Assembly: GCA_026395095.1 (NCBI GenBank)
Contig: JAPLZI010000058.1
Span: forward strand, 1,256 to 13,508
DNA: 12,253 nucleotides
DNA from: Candidatus Tayloriibacteriota bacterium
Lineage (GTDB): Bacteria > Patescibacteriota > Minisyncoccia > Phycocordibacterales > PALSA-1337
Reading direction: 5' to 3'
A program made the translations under genes and the position numbers. The notes under the pieces are model-generated. The model had not been told where the DNA came from and did no database searches. It worked only from the letters and a program-made list of their open reading frames with translations. Below are positions 1 to 8,315 of the stretch, piece by piece. Within the stretch, counting starts at the first letter, position 1; every line of letters begins with the position of its first letter.

Positions 1-2
1 TT

Positions 3-524
3 CCTCGCGGAGCAAAAGGGTCTAATTCATCAGAAAAAATCCTTGCAAGAGGCTTTGCTACTTCGTCTCGTCTTGCTCTTTGGTGCAACCTTGATACTTT
101 TCAGCATTTAGATTGGAAAATAAAGCAAAAACTTAATGGACATGACCCAAGGATTGCTATCTATGTCGATGACATTGGTATCACAGCTAGTAGGGTTGAC
201 GACACGCTTATTGAAGACACTAAACAATTTGCTATAAAGATCATGGAAGAAAAAGATAAGAATCAAAAGTTACCAGTTCATCGTGACGGCAAAACGGTGA
301 TTAAAAAGTTTGCTGATGGCGCAGAACATCTTGGAATAAAGCTTGGAAGGAATAAGTTATCCTTGGGCTGGAGAGCACGATCACATACCGATAAGATAAA
401 AAATGCAATTAAAAATTCACAAAATTTGGAAGAGAAGTCTGATCTGATGAAGAGGTATCATGCCCACCAGAGATATAAAAGACAAGTTGAAAAACCGTTG
501 GTATTAGCAGGTAAAATATTGTAG
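3..524 (+). CDS. Reverse transcriptase, C-terminal part (5' end outside window)
   Basis: The frame is open without a stop from base 3 to the TAG ending at 524, about 173 codons, so the gene starts upstream of the window; the ATG at 243 lies inside the domain and is not the start. Bases 159-191 encode [13 protein letters not shown], the palm motif with the two catalytic aspartates of RNA-directed DNA polymerases. About 30 residues before it, [12 protein letters not shown] resembles RT block 4, which in most bacterial RTs reads xGxxxSP; here the proline is absent. After the active site, [15 protein letters not shown] resembles block 7, followed by a basic helical tail that could be the thumb. 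No maturase or HNH domain follows, so a group II intron protein is unlikely. Retron or Abi/UG/DRT-type defence RTs fit better, but the class cannot be fixed without the N-terminus and any upstream RNA. It lies about 50 bp before a Type III restriction system on the same strand. Confidence 0.82.
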   Translation, partial: PRGAKGSNSSEKILARGFATSSRLALWCNLDTFQHLDWKIKQKLNGHDPRIAIYVDDIGITASRVDDTLIEDTKQFAIKIMEEKDKNQKLPVHRDGKTVIKKFADGAEHLGIKLGRNKLSLGWRARSHTDKIKNAIKNSQNLEEKSDLMKRYHAHQRYKRQVEKPLVLAGKIL

Positions 525-573
525 TCGTAGGCAACTTCAAAGATTGAAAAATCAATGTTATGATTCAACTTAT

Positions 574-2379
574 ATGGCAGAAAAAGATTATTCAAAACTA
601 GACAAAGCCGAGCTAATAAAGATAGTCGAAAAACTAGAATCCCGTAAGAAATACGGGCTTATTTGGGATGAAGAAAAGGTCAAGGAGCAGTTTGAAAAAG
701 ACGCAGAAAATGCCTTGCCGGTTTTGAAGGAGATAAAAAGTAAAGAGATTGTCGATAATGATCCATCCAAGCCGGTCAATTTTCTTATTGAAGGAGACAA
801 TTATCACGCTTTATCAGTTCTAAATTTCACGCACCAAGGAAAAATTGATTTGATATATATTGATCCGCCATATAATACTGAAAATAAAGACTTTAAGTAC
901 AACGATAGTTATATCGATAAACAGGATGTCTATCGTCATAGCAAATGGTTGTCATTTATGAACAAACGCTTGCGTCTCGCAAGCAATCTACTTAAAGAAA
1001 ATGGAGCAATCTTCATCTCGATCAATGAAGAAGAGTTTGCTCACCTTAAAATTCTCTGTGATGAGATTTTTGGTGATGCTAATTACATGGTTAATTTTAC
1101 AGTCAAAGTAAGGCATGAAGACCGTATTCTAAAAGGAGATAAAGATTTCCATGAAGTTGTCGAATATCTTTTGCTATATAGAAAGTCATCAGAGTTTAAG
1201 CCTCTTAAACGCAAAAGAGATAATACTTCAAATGAGGAATATGTGTATGAAGTCAGAGAATTGATTTCAAAACCGAAAGAAGTAAAGTTTGGAAATAAAA
1301 TCGTTCAAGTTTTTAAGCCTGGTCAATATGAAATCACAAAAAAAGAGTCTAGTGAAAATCTGCTCAAGAAAATAAATATTCGTGGATCGATCAAGGAAGG
1401 CAACAGTAGCGGGCGTTTTTATATGCGCTATATAGAACCATTAGCAAAAGACCAGAATGCGTACCTCTATAAAGCTCCGGATATTGGTGGCGATGATCGT
1501 GGTTGTAGGTATTTTGTTACTCCAGAAAGTGATAAACAGATTAACGGTAGCTACTTTCAAGGGATTCCCGTCGATCGATTGGATGTGAAAGAGGTACCAT
1601 ATCCAAACTACATGGATTTTGAGGAGGAGTTTAATAGTGTCGGATATGAAGGAGGTATTGAATTTAGAAATGGTAAAAAGCCATTGGCATTTTTGCAAAA
1701 AATATTTGAAATAGGAAACTTGGTTGATAATAAAGATGCGACGATACTTGATTTTTTTGCTGGTTCAGGCACCACAGGTCATGCTGTCTTGAAGATGAAT
1801 AAAGAGGATGCAGGTCGTCGCTCTTTCATATTATGTACGAACAACGAACTGAATGGCAAAGAAAGAGAGCTTAGAGACAAGGGATTGAGTGAAAATGAGA
1901 TACAGGCGCATGGTATATGCCAATATATTACTTATCCGCGAATTCAGAAAGTAATTGAAGGTTATAAAAATCCCAAAGGAGAAGCTACAGATGGGCTTGG
2001 GGGATCTCTCAAATATTTCAAGACAAAGTTTGTCAAAAAGTACAACAACGGTGACGATTTCAAATCACGCATAACCAACGAATGCACAGAAATGTTGTGC
2101 TTGCGCGAAGGGGTGTTCGAGGAAGTGAAGAAGGGTGTTAACTACCGTATCTTTAAGCACAATGAAAAAGTGATGGCGGTGTATTATTCCTTGGAGAGGG
2201 CATCGTTACCAATTCTTATGAAAGAACTTGCCGATATGGCTAGCGAAAAAATACTGTATTGTTTTACTCTTGATCAAGGTGGTTTTGAAAATAAGGAATT
2301 CAAGTCATGGGACGGTGTAACAGTAGAACCTATCCCACAAAAAATTCTGGAAGTTTACAAACAAATTTATGAATATTGA
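574..2379 (+). CDS. mod: Type III restriction-modification system, Mod subunit (adenine-N6 DNA methyltransferase)
   Basis: Mod binds the short asymmetric recognition sequence of a Type III system, methylates an adenine in it using SAM, and guides the Res subunit. From the ATG at 574 the protein has 601 residues. The N-terminus carries the family's [10 protein letters not shown] and [13 protein letters not shown] segments. Catalytic motif IV, DPPYNT, is at about residues 97-102; FRHSKW-type residues ([10 protein letters not shown]) follow, and SAM-binding motif [14 protein letters not shown], is at about 393-405. Motif IV before motif I defines a beta-class enzyme. The roughly 200 variable residues between them should hold the target recognition domain, so the recognition site cannot be read from sequence. 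A TTG at 544 would add 10 residues; I prefer 574 because the added residues look unlike the family. No simple-sequence repeat suggesting phase variation is present. The end overlaps res by 11 bp, implying coupled translation. Confidence 0.96.
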   Translation: MAEKDYSKLDKAELIKIVEKLESRKKYGLIWDEEKVKEQFEKDAENALPVLKEIKSKEIVDNDPSKPVNFLIEGDNYHALSVLNFTHQGKIDLIYIDPPYNTENKDFKYNDSYIDKQDVYRHSKWLSFMNKRLRLASNLLKENGAIFISINEEEFAHLKILCDEIFGDANYMVNFTVKVRHEDRILKGDKDFHEVVEYLLLYRKSSEFKPLKRKRDNTSNEEYVYEVRELISKPKEVKFGNKIVQVFKPGQYEITKKESSENLLKKINIRGSIKEGNSSGRFYMRYIEPLAKDQNAYLYKAPDIGGDDRGCRYFVTPESDKQINGSYFQGIPVDRLDVKEVPYPNYMDFEEEFNSVGYEGGIEFRNGKKPLAFLQKIFEIGNLVDNKDATILDFFAGSGTTGHAVLKMNKEDAGRRSFILCTNNELNGKERELRDKGLSENEIQAHGICQYITYPRIQKVIEGYKNPKGEATDGLGGSLKYFKTKFVKKYNNGDDFKSRITNECTEMLCLREGVFEEVKKGVNYRIFKHNEKVMAVYYSLERASLPILMKELADMASEKILYCFTLDQGGFENKEFKSWDGVTVEPIPQKILEVYKQIYEY

Positions 2380-4723
2380 TCTCAAACCATATCAAGAAAA
2401 AGCGGTTAATCAGCTGGTTGAGACGGCTGTAAAGCTTCTTGATTATGATGGCCCCGGAGAAGTTTGCATATTTCAGGCTCCAACAGGTTCTGGCAAGACT
2501 GTGATGATGGCCAAATTCATAGAGGGACTTATTAAGGAACTTCCCAAAGAAGACTTTTGTTTTATTTGGATGAGTATCGGTAAAGGCGAACTTCATTTGC
2601 AAAGCAAACATAGTTTGGAAAAAATATTCTCTGGTTTTCCTCGCGTCGTATCAGTTGAAACTGAGTTTAGTGGCGGTCGAGAACGCATAGTCCAGAATGA
2701 AGTCGTTGTCGCTAATTGGGAAAAACTTCGCGCCAAGGATAAGACAAATGAAGATTGGACAAATATTGTGATGAAAGATGGTGAAAAGATAAATTTCCGT
2801 GAAGTGTTAGAGAAAACCCGAGAACAGCGAAAAATTATTCTTATCATCGATGAAAGCCACGTAAGTGCGGATACTAGGCGTGCCAATGAGCTACGCGATA
2901 TTATTAGTGCTGATATTGTCATGGAGATGAGTGCCACGCCGAAGCGACCTCAACAAGAACTCAGTTTTACTCAGGAATTGGCCAAAGGCGGAGCGGGTTA
3001 TGTTATCGTTGACCCAAAAGATGTTATCGACGAGGGCATGATCAAGAAAGAGATAATTATCAACGAAGATATTGAAAAGATTGCTCAATCCGAAGATGAT
3101 TCACAGGCGGCTGTTCTAGAAGCGGCATATCGAAAGCGTTTGGAATTAAAAAAGGCTTTTGCGAAAGAGGGTTCAGATATAAATCCGTTGGTGTTGGCTC
3201 AGATCCCAACAGCTGAAGCCGGTGAACAGAAGATCGAAGCAGTGAAGAAATTTTTGGCTAATAAGAATATTGTTGAACGAAAGGATGGTCATGGTAACGG
3301 AAAACTTGCTGTATGGTTGGCCGAACAGAAATCCGAGCTTATCGATTGGATAGCTGAACCAGACAACGAGATAGAGTTTCTAATATTCAAACAGGCCATA
3401 GATACAGGTTGGGATTGTCCTCGTGCCCATATCTTGGTTAAATTCCGTGAGACACATAACATTGTTTTTGAAATTCAAACAGTTGGACGCATACTGCGTA
3501 TGCCGGAACAACATCATTATGTCAATGAAATTCTTAATCGTGGCTATATCTACACAAATCTACAATCCATTGCTGTTAAGAAAGAGGAATACAATCCGAA
3601 TATTATTAAACATCTTCGAGCAGAGAGAATTAAAGGATACAAGTCAATCAAATTTGAGTCTTACTATAAGGCTCGTGCTGATTACGGCGATGTGACATCT
3701 AGCTTTCATAAAGTATTTGAGAAGGCTGCCGATGACTATTTCGGAACATCGCGTAAGCGAAAGCCTATTGAAAATACCAATGCTGTTGAATCAAAAGGAG
3801 TTGATCTAAGTGTCAGAAAATATCTACAAGAAATCATTGCTGATACGCATGTTGATGTTAAAGACTTCGACGAATTAGAAGGAAGACTTGATACAGATGC
3901 GCTGGCTAAACTCCAAGTCGCAGCTGATGAACTCATGTTGTTTTTCGAGCAGACTATCAAGAATAATCTCGGGCCTTTCAAGAATGTGAAGCGTTCAGTG
4001 CCATCAGTTAAAGCCGCAATATATATTTGGTTCAAAGCAGTTTTAGGCTCGGAAGAATGGGGCGAGGACGATATGTTCATGTCGCAAAGGATTTTCATGC
4101 ATAATAAAAATCTTGTTCATTTCCAGAAGATTCTATCATCAGCTGTTGATACCTATGTTTCTGTTAAAGAACAGGAAATCAAGGAACGCGTCGAAGAAAG
4201 TGAACAGATCTATCCATTCGAGCTTCGACCGGAATTATTTTATAACGAGTATGCAGACGAGATCGTAAAAGTCGGCAGATATGCCTATGATCCATGCTAC
4301 TTAAATATTGACCGTTCGGCTCCTGAAAGAAAGTTTGAGACATTCATAGATGATAATTCATTGAAAATGGATTGGTGGTGGAAGAATGGCGAGAACAAGC
4401 TTGATTATTTCGGGATAAAATACGAGTATCAAAATACCATTTACACTTTTTATCCTGATTACCTTGTGAGATTCAAAGATGGACGGATTGCCATATTGGA
4501 GGTCAAAGAGACGAATGATCGCGACGGCTTAAGTTACACGAAAGCAAAGGCTGAAGCGTTACAGAAATATATCAAAAAGTCTGGAAACAATAATTTGTTT
4601 GGTGGAATTGTCATTGAGCGTAGTGGTTCTTGGCTATTCAATGATAAAAGTAAGTATGATTGGGATAAATGCGAAAAAGGAGATTGGAGTGACTGGATGG
4701 CGCTGAGATTAAGACTAATATAA
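2369..4723 (+). CDS. res: Type III restriction-modification system, Res subunit (helicase-nuclease)
   Basis: Res is the ATP-dependent restriction subunit. With Mod it moves along DNA from unmodified sites and cuts it. The 784-residue protein has superfamily 2 helicase motifs in order: QAPTGSGKT Walker A (36-44), DESH Walker B (161-164), MSATP motif III (187-191), [13 protein letters not shown] motif V (345-357) and [11 protein letters not shown] motif VI (370-380). The C-terminal nuclease core is [11 protein letters not shown] (695-705) followed by ILEVKE (709-714), giving PD at 696-697 and E711-x-K713, a PD-(D/E)xK site. All key residues are intact and the length is slightly below the 900-1000 residues of classical enzymes such as EcoP15I, so the system looks functional. 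The ATG lies inside the last codons of mod. The gene ends with tandem in-frame stops TAA TGA (4721-4726). Confidence 0.96.
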   Translation: MNIDLKPYQEKAVNQLVETAVKLLDYDGPGEVCIFQAPTGSGKTVMMAKFIEGLIKELPKEDFCFIWMSIGKGELHLQSKHSLEKIFSGFPRVVSVETEFSGGRERIVQNEVVVANWEKLRAKDKTNEDWTNIVMKDGEKINFREVLEKTREQRKIILIIDESHVSADTRRANELRDIISADIVMEMSATPKRPQQELSFTQELAKGGAGYVIVDPKDVIDEGMIKKEIIINEDIEKIAQSEDDSQAAVLEAAYRKRLELKKAFAKEGSDINPLVLAQIPTAEAGEQKIEAVKKFLANKNIVERKDGHGNGKLAVWLAEQKSELIDWIAEPDNEIEFLIFKQAIDTGWDCPRAHILVKFRETHNIVFEIQTVGRILRMPEQHHYVNEILNRGYIYTNLQSIAVKKEEYNPNIIKHLRAERIKGYKSIKFESYYKARADYGDVTSSFHKVFEKAADDYFGTSRKRKPIENTNAVESKGVDLSVRKYLQEIIADTHVDVKDFDELEGRLDTDALAKLQVAADELMLFFEQTIKNNLGPFKNVKRSVPSVKAAIYIWFKAVLGSEEWGEDDMFMSQRIFMHNKNLVHFQKILSSAVDTYVSVKEQEIKERVEESEQIYPFELRPELFYNEYADEIVKVGRYAYDPCYLNIDRSAPERKFETFIDDNSLKMDWWWKNGENKLDYFGIKYEYQNTIYTFYPDYLVRFKDGRIAILEVKETNDRDGLSYTKAKAEALQKYIKKSGNNNLFGGIVIERSGSWLFNDKSKYDWDKCEKGDWSDWMALRLRLI

Positions 4724-4735
4724 TGACCATATATT

Positions 4736-5473
4736 ATGGAAATTGAATCGAAACAACAAATTCTCACTCGTCGAAAGGAAATCGAGCGGTAACTCGTAGA
4801 CATGCTGAAGGAAACGAAGAGTGATTTCTCTTTACAGCATGTCAAAGATGCTATTTTCGATGAGGAAGATAATGATGATATGATGAAAGTGGTAGCTATG
4901 TTTGATCGTGGAGGAGACGTTTCGGAATTAAGCAATATTCTCGAATTAGTGACTGATGCGTGGAATTACTTTCCACATGAGAGACTGGGTGGGGTATCTC
5001 CGGTAGAGAAATCACTAGAATATGAAAAGAAGTATCCGAAGAATAAAAAGAGTGAGAAAGGTAAAGATGGTATGCCTCGCGTACGTGTGGGTGATAGGGA
5101 GATGTCTTGGGATGAACATCAAGTGATGCTTGCGGATATGGAAAAAGCTCAGCAACCGTTCAAAAAATGGATATCCGGAGTACTAAAAGATTACAAGTCA
5201 TTCCTGAAACGGGATGAATCATCCACGAAGGAGGCTAAAAAACACTATTTTATTGCCGAAACTTTCTTTGATAGGGTTCTTTGGCTTGGTTGGCTTGATT
5301 TTGGAAGCATCAGAAAAGAATTCATTACCGATGAATTTCCCAAGTGGTGGCTGACACATGTTATCTCTTCGGGAATCAATGATCCCAAAGAAATTAAGGA
5401 CTCTGTTCATAAGCTAGCAGACTTTATTGAAAAGAAATATTTATTAAAGGGTTCTAACGGCTCAACACGATGA
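4736..5473 (+). pseudogene. Uncharacterised protein with WNYFPHERLGG motif; ORF broken by in-frame TAA or started late at 4802
   Basis: The long open part runs from ATG 4802 to TGA 5471-5473 (223 residues). In the same frame, 12 bp after res, ATG 4736 encodes MEIESKQQILTRRKEIER before TAA (4790-4792), and the frame then continues LVDMLKETKSDFS. The two parts read as one charged amphipathic helix, and a single C-to-T change from CAA (Gln) would explain the stop. It could be a real nonsense mutation, a sequencing error, or a short leader followed by re-initiation at 4802. AAAGGAAA sits about 20 bp before 4802, too far for a good ribosome site. Visible from the 4802 start are an acidic stretch (about 20-27), AWNYFPHERLGGVSPVEK (53-70), a lysine-rich linker (about 73-90) and a tryptophan-rich stretch, LWLGWLDFG and FPKWWL, at about 160-184. 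There is no signal peptide or membrane segment. I do not recognise the family; position suggests an accessory of the restriction system. Confidence 0.6.
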
Positions 5474-5479
5474 GCCGTT
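5456..5479. repeat. Perfect 9-bp inverted repeat with 6-nt loop (possible terminator stem)
   Basis: AACGGCTCA (5456-5464) pairs perfectly with TGAGCCGTT (5471-5479) around the loop ACACGA. The TGA stop of the preceding gene (5471-5473) lies in the right arm. The GC-rich stem at a gene end resembles the stem of an intrinsic terminator, but no T-tract follows, so termination would be weak or protein-assisted. It marks the change from the restriction locus to the GC-richer phosphatase gene. Confidence 0.45.
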
Positions 5480-5497
5480 GATCTGATAATTACAAAC

Positions 5498-6142
5498 ATG
5501 AAGAAAACCATTTATTTAATACGCCACGGCGAGAGCGAGGGGAATATAAGCGAAACGGGCAACATGGATCATTCTCCACTGAGCGATAACGGCCGGAAGC
5601 AAGCGGAGTTTTTGGCAAAGAGATGCGCCGGACTCTCCGTGAAGGCGGTTATAACTAGCCCACTCGAGAGATCAAACGAAACCGGACGGATAATTGCCTC
5701 ATCTCTAGGAATAGCAACTGAATCGTCGGATTTGTTCGCCGAGCGCCGCAAACCGTCCGCAGCCTTCGGACAGGTCATAGAGTCGCCGGACCAGCAAAAA
5801 ATATGGCGGTCCGTATGGGACAACTTCCACATACCAGGCTTCAGACATTCCGACGAAGAGAATTTCGAGGATTTGAAAATACGGGCGCAAAAGGCACTGG
5901 AATATCTGGCTTCAAGGTCTGAAGAAACGATATTGGCGGTGACACACGGAATATTTCTAAAAGTCATAGCCGCTCTCGTCGTCATCGGGCAGGAGCTAGA
6001 CGGGCGCGAGTGCAGGCGATTCATGTCGGTTATGGAGATCGGGAATACTGGTTTATCAGTCTTTAAATATGACAGCGAGGAGCGTTTCGGTCGTTTCTGG
6101 ATACTCTCGACATGGAACGACCAAGCGCATTTGGGTGAGTAA
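5498..6142 (+). CDS. Histidine phosphatase family protein (phosphoglycerate mutase-like)
   Basis: This 214-residue protein belongs to the histidine phosphatase superfamily branch 1, cytosolic enzymes that form a phosphohistidine intermediate to hydrolyse or transfer phosphate. YLIRHGESEGN at residues 6-16 holds the RHG signature with nucleophile His10. TSPLERSNETG (53-63) supplies the phosphate-binding Arg58. Glu82 in LFAERRKPS is the likely acid, and VTHG (148-151) gives the second catalytic His150. The catalytic set is therefore complete. The substrate cannot be read; sugar phosphates, nucleotides or phosphoproteins are all possible, and ERRKPS differs from the glycolytic mutase pattern. 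No clear ribosome-binding site precedes the ATG, 24 bp after the upstream stop. Base composition is about 54% GC on four hand-counted lines, well above its neighbours, and Arg and Gly codons are GC-rich, which suggests a separate origin. Confidence 0.92.
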   Translation: MKKTIYLIRHGESEGNISETGNMDHSPLSDNGRKQAEFLAKRCAGLSVKAVITSPLERSNETGRIIASSLGIATESSDLFAERRKPSAAFGQVIESPDQQKIWRSVWDNFHIPGFRHSDEENFEDLKIRAQKALEYLASRSEETILAVTHGIFLKVIAALVVIGQELDGRECRRFMSVMEIGNTGLSVFKYDSEERFGRFWILSTWNDQAHLGE

Positions 6143-6163
6143 GCATAAGTAATTGTCCGAAAT

Positions 6164-6189
6164 TGAAAATTATAGTCACCGAATTTTCA
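6164..6189. promoter_or_regulatory. AT-rich 8-bp dyad, possible operator or weak terminator
   Basis: TGAAAATT (6164-6171) and AATTTTCA (6182-6189) are exact inverted copies separated by 10 bp. The centre-to-centre distance of 18 bp leaves room for a dimeric regulator. The dyad lies 22 bp after the phosphatase stop and just before a possible promoter of the next gene. The stem is too AT-rich to be a convincing intrinsic terminator. Confidence 0.3.
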
Positions 6190-6192
6190 GCA

Positions 6193-6222
6193 TTGGAAAA
6201 CTAGGCAAAATCATGATAGTAT
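6193..6222 (+). promoter_or_regulatory. Candidate sigma70-type promoter for the glycan cluster
   Basis: TTGGAA (6193-6198) could be a -35 box and TAGTAT (6217-6222) a -10 box with an upstream TG (extended -10), spaced 18 bp apart. Transcription would start near 6229, which would leave ATG 6242 rather than 6221 as the usable start of the next gene. The match is by eye only. Confidence 0.28.
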
Positions 6223-7030
6223 GTTCATGTTTATAGAATATATGTTCAAAGAACTACAAATAACTAAATCTAGTAATCCAGTTTTCGCAATAATAACAGA
6301 TTTTGGTTTTGATTATTCCATCGCATCAATGAAGGCCTTAATCCTGAGAGAATTTCTCGGTGCGCAGATTGTTGACATTGATCACAGCATTAAACAATTT
6401 TCAGTATTGAGTGGCGCTTTTGTGATAAACAAGGTTTATGAATATTTTCCTGATCAAACTATTTTCATCTGTGTGATTGATCCTGGAGTCGGGACCAAGC
6501 GCGAACCAATTATTATAGATACGGGGAGGTACAAATTTGTCGGACCAAACAATGGATTATTCCATTATATTATAAAGGAACTTAGCTCCTCCTGTAAAAC
6601 ATATGAGATTAAAGAAGAATTCAGACCTGTGAAGTCGACTACTTTTCATGGCAGAGATTTATTTACGCCGGCCGCTATAGAAATTGCTAAGGGCAACTTT
6701 GATATAGTCAAACCAATAGAAAGAGATAAACTCGTTCTTATCCCGGTTCTTGATAGTGGTTTGCCCGTGATTACTTATATTGATGGGTTTGGAAATATAA
6801 AGACCAATATTTCTTTAAGCAATCATTTCAATGAGAAGGATTTTTTAAAGGTAAATATTAATGATACGACCCATTCAATAAAAATTTCTAAGATGTTCAG
6901 TGAGGTCGCAAGCGGAGAACTGCTATGTTACAGGGGAAGTAATGATACTCTCGAAATTGCTGCTAATCTTGCGTCGGCTGGAGATATTTTGAGGGTAAAT
7001 GTTGGAGATAGTATCACTATCACGGAATAA
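6221..7030 (+). CDS. S-adenosylmethionine hydrolase (DUF62 / SAM hydroxide adenosyltransferase)
   Basis: Family members split SAM with water (or, in a few, halide) into adenosine and methionine. The 269-residue product shows the family pattern: TDFGFDYSIASMK (26-38), VDIDHSI (51-57), VIDPGVGTKRE (85-95), VGPNNG (107-112), TFHGRD (141-146) and IDGFGNIKTNI (187-197). The catalytic triad known from archaeal hydroxide adenosyltransferases, Asp-Arg-His, corresponds to D87, R94 and H143, so the hydrolase activity is probably intact. Halogenase activity is unlikely. Possible starts are ATG 6221, 6227 and 6242; the conserved domain begins at about residue 21, so all are compatible, and 6242 fits the candidate promoter best. 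The stop is 1 bp before the next gene's ATG, making it the first gene of the glycan operon. Why a SAM-degrading enzyme should sit here is unclear. Confidence 0.92.
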   Translation: MFMFIEYMFKELQITKSSNPVFAIITDFGFDYSIASMKALILREFLGAQIVDIDHSIKQFSVLSGAFVINKVYEYFPDQTIFICVIDPGVGTKREPIIIDTGRYKFVGPNNGLFHYIIKELSSSCKTYEIKEEFRPVKSTTFHGRDLFTPAAIEIAKGNFDIVKPIERDKLVLIPVLDSGLPVITYIDGFGNIKTNISLSNHFNEKDFLKVNINDTTHSIKISKMFSEVASGELLCYRGSNDTLEIAANLASAGDILRVNVGDSITITE

Positions 7031-7031
7031 T

Positions 7032-8315
7032 ATGGGAAAACACTTAATTATTGCATCATATGACGGTATCAGTACTTACTACTGCGGTATTGGCACAACC
7101 ATGCAAGATACCATTTCTTCCTTAAATAAGTTGGCGGATTCTGAAAAGATCAAAATTAGTTTGGCTTATATTTCTGCGGATCCAGATGGAAAAGCATTCA
7201 ATCATGAACGCCTGAATAATAGTATCGCACTTGTCAAAAAGACTGGCGGCCATCTTATTCCTCTTTGTAATGGTTCCGCCGGTTTTAGCGAATTTGATAT
7301 GTGGCAGAGTTTTCCTCAGTGGGAGTATGCATGCGCATCCTTGGCCACAGCTTTAAATGTAATTCTAAAAGACGAAGATGACAATATTTTAATGTTACAC
7401 GATACACCATTTTTGCTTTTTCATAAATTCAAACAACAAATATTTGGCAAGAAGCTGAGATGTTTTTATATGCCTCGCAGTGCCGGTCTAAACCATAAGT
7501 TTGGAGATGAGGAATGGCGACAAAAAAGAGTGAAACTTGAGAAGGAAGCTTTTCTAGCAATTCAAAAAGACCCCAATGCATCTGTTCTTGCAATCGGTAG
7601 AAACTTTTCGGAACATCTAATAAAGGACTACGGTCTTTCTTTTACTGAAAATGATTATCTGATAAATGGTCTATATTTTGGTCGCTATAAAAAAGTTCTT
7701 GACAAAAAGTTTGATATATCCGATCTAGAAAAGTTCGGCATAAACCTTGACCAAAAATCCAAAATTATTTTTTGTTGGGGCAGAGCCTCTATTGCTAAGG
7801 GTTTAAAAGAGTTGCTGGAAGCGTGGAAGGAGATTGCTTCGTTACTTCCTGACCATTATATGATAATACAAGCCCCGAATAATTCTGGGGAGGATGATTA
7901 TTTTCAAAGTTTAAAAAAGTATGAAAAGGAGATTCCAAGGACTATTGTAATAGACGATTTTAATCCAGAGATATGGCAAACCATACTTCGTACAAAAAAT
8001 ACCGATATTGTTTGCGTTCCGTCTACTATGGACCCTATTCCACATACTGCGATTGAGGCCAAGTTATTCTCTGCTGGTATGGAATATGTGATTATCGGTA
8101 GTAACATCGATGGTGTAAAAGATATCTTTACTAAAGATGAATGCATATGGGTTAATCCATATAATCAAAAGGATTTTTCAGATGGAATCCTAAAGGCGGC
8201 TAGATTGGGTAATGAGGAGAGGAACAGCATGTATGAATCTAATAGTAGAAGCCTGTTCATGTTCAATTATCTTGAAACTATAAGAAATTTTCTTAAAAAG
8301 ATTAACCTTATATGA
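7032..8315 (+). CDS. Glycosyltransferase, GT4-like (GT-B fold)
   Basis: The product has 427 residues from ATG 7032, preceded by GGA at about 7 bp; an upstream in-frame TTG at 6999 lies inside the previous gene and is rejected. Two Rossmann-like halves are expected for a GT-B enzyme. The C-terminal half has IIFCWGRASIAKGLKELLEAW (245-265), the G-R-x4-K-G pattern that binds the donor diphosphate, and PSTMDPIPHTAIEAKLFSAG (330-349). In the latter the usual retaining E-x7-E becomes D334-x7-E342, a conservative change. The N-terminal half (from IIASYDGISTYYCGIG) contains the glycine-rich loop typical of the family. It probably transfers a sugar from a nucleotide-sugar donor to a glycan or carrier in the cytoplasm; donor and acceptor are unknown. 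Its end overlaps the next gene by 4 bp (ATGA). Confidence 0.87.
   Translation: MGKHLIIASYDGISTYYCGIGTTMQDTISSLNKLADSEKIKISLAYISADPDGKAFNHERLNNSIALVKKTGGHLIPLCNGSAGFSEFDMWQSFPQWEYACASLATALNVILKDEDDNILMLHDTPFLLFHKFKQQIFGKKLRCFYMPRSAGLNHKFGDEEWRQKRVKLEKEAFLAIQKDPNASVLAIGRNFSEHLIKDYGLSFTENDYLINGLYFGRYKKVLDKKFDISDLEKFGINLDQKSKIIFCWGRASIAKGLKELLEAWKEIASLLPDHYMIIQAPNNSGEDDYFQSLKKYEKEIPRTIVIDDFNPEIWQTILRTKNTDIVCVPSTMDPIPHTAIEAKLFSAGMEYVIIGSNIDGVKDIFTKDECIWVNPYNQKDFSDGILKAARLGNEERNSMYESNSRSLFMFNYLETIRNFLKKINLI

Noticed and set aside
159..191. RT of a diversity-generating retroelement
   Set aside because: DGR reverse transcriptases usually have a SQ-type block 4, and no variable-repeat/template-repeat pair was seen in the window. 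Only the 3' part is visible, so this is not fully excluded.
243..524. A separate small gene starting at ATG 243
   Set aside because: The frame is open back to base 3 and encodes the RT palm motif before this ATG, so it is an internal methionine.
543..556. ATTGA/TCAAT inverted repeat before mod
   Set aside because: Only 5 AT-rich base pairs, expected by chance at this composition.
544..573. TTG start at 544 for mod, adding 10 residues
   Set aside because: The extra residues do not resemble family N-termini, TTG is a weaker start, and ATG 574 begins directly before the conserved [11 protein letters not shown] segment. It remains possible.
1749..1757. Run of seven T in mod as a phase-variation tract
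   Set aside because: It encodes the two conserved Phe of the SAM-binding motif and is short; no multi-copy short repeat is present.
3736..4098. Reverse-strand open frame inside res, and similar antisense frames across the window
   Set aside because: They lie wholly within well-supported genes, carry no recognisable motifs and have low-complexity Ser/Leu-rich composition typical of antisense frames.
4790..4792. TAA read as a sense codon through an alternative genetic code
   Set aside because: Res ends at TAA, the phosphatase and SAM hydrolase also end at TAA, and other genes use TGA, so a standard code fits.
6221..7030. SAM hydrolase as an anti-restriction factor acting on the nearby Type III system
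   Set aside because: Phage SAM-degrading anti-restriction enzymes belong to other families, and this gene is operonic with glycosyltransferases and separated from mod/res by the phosphatase gene.
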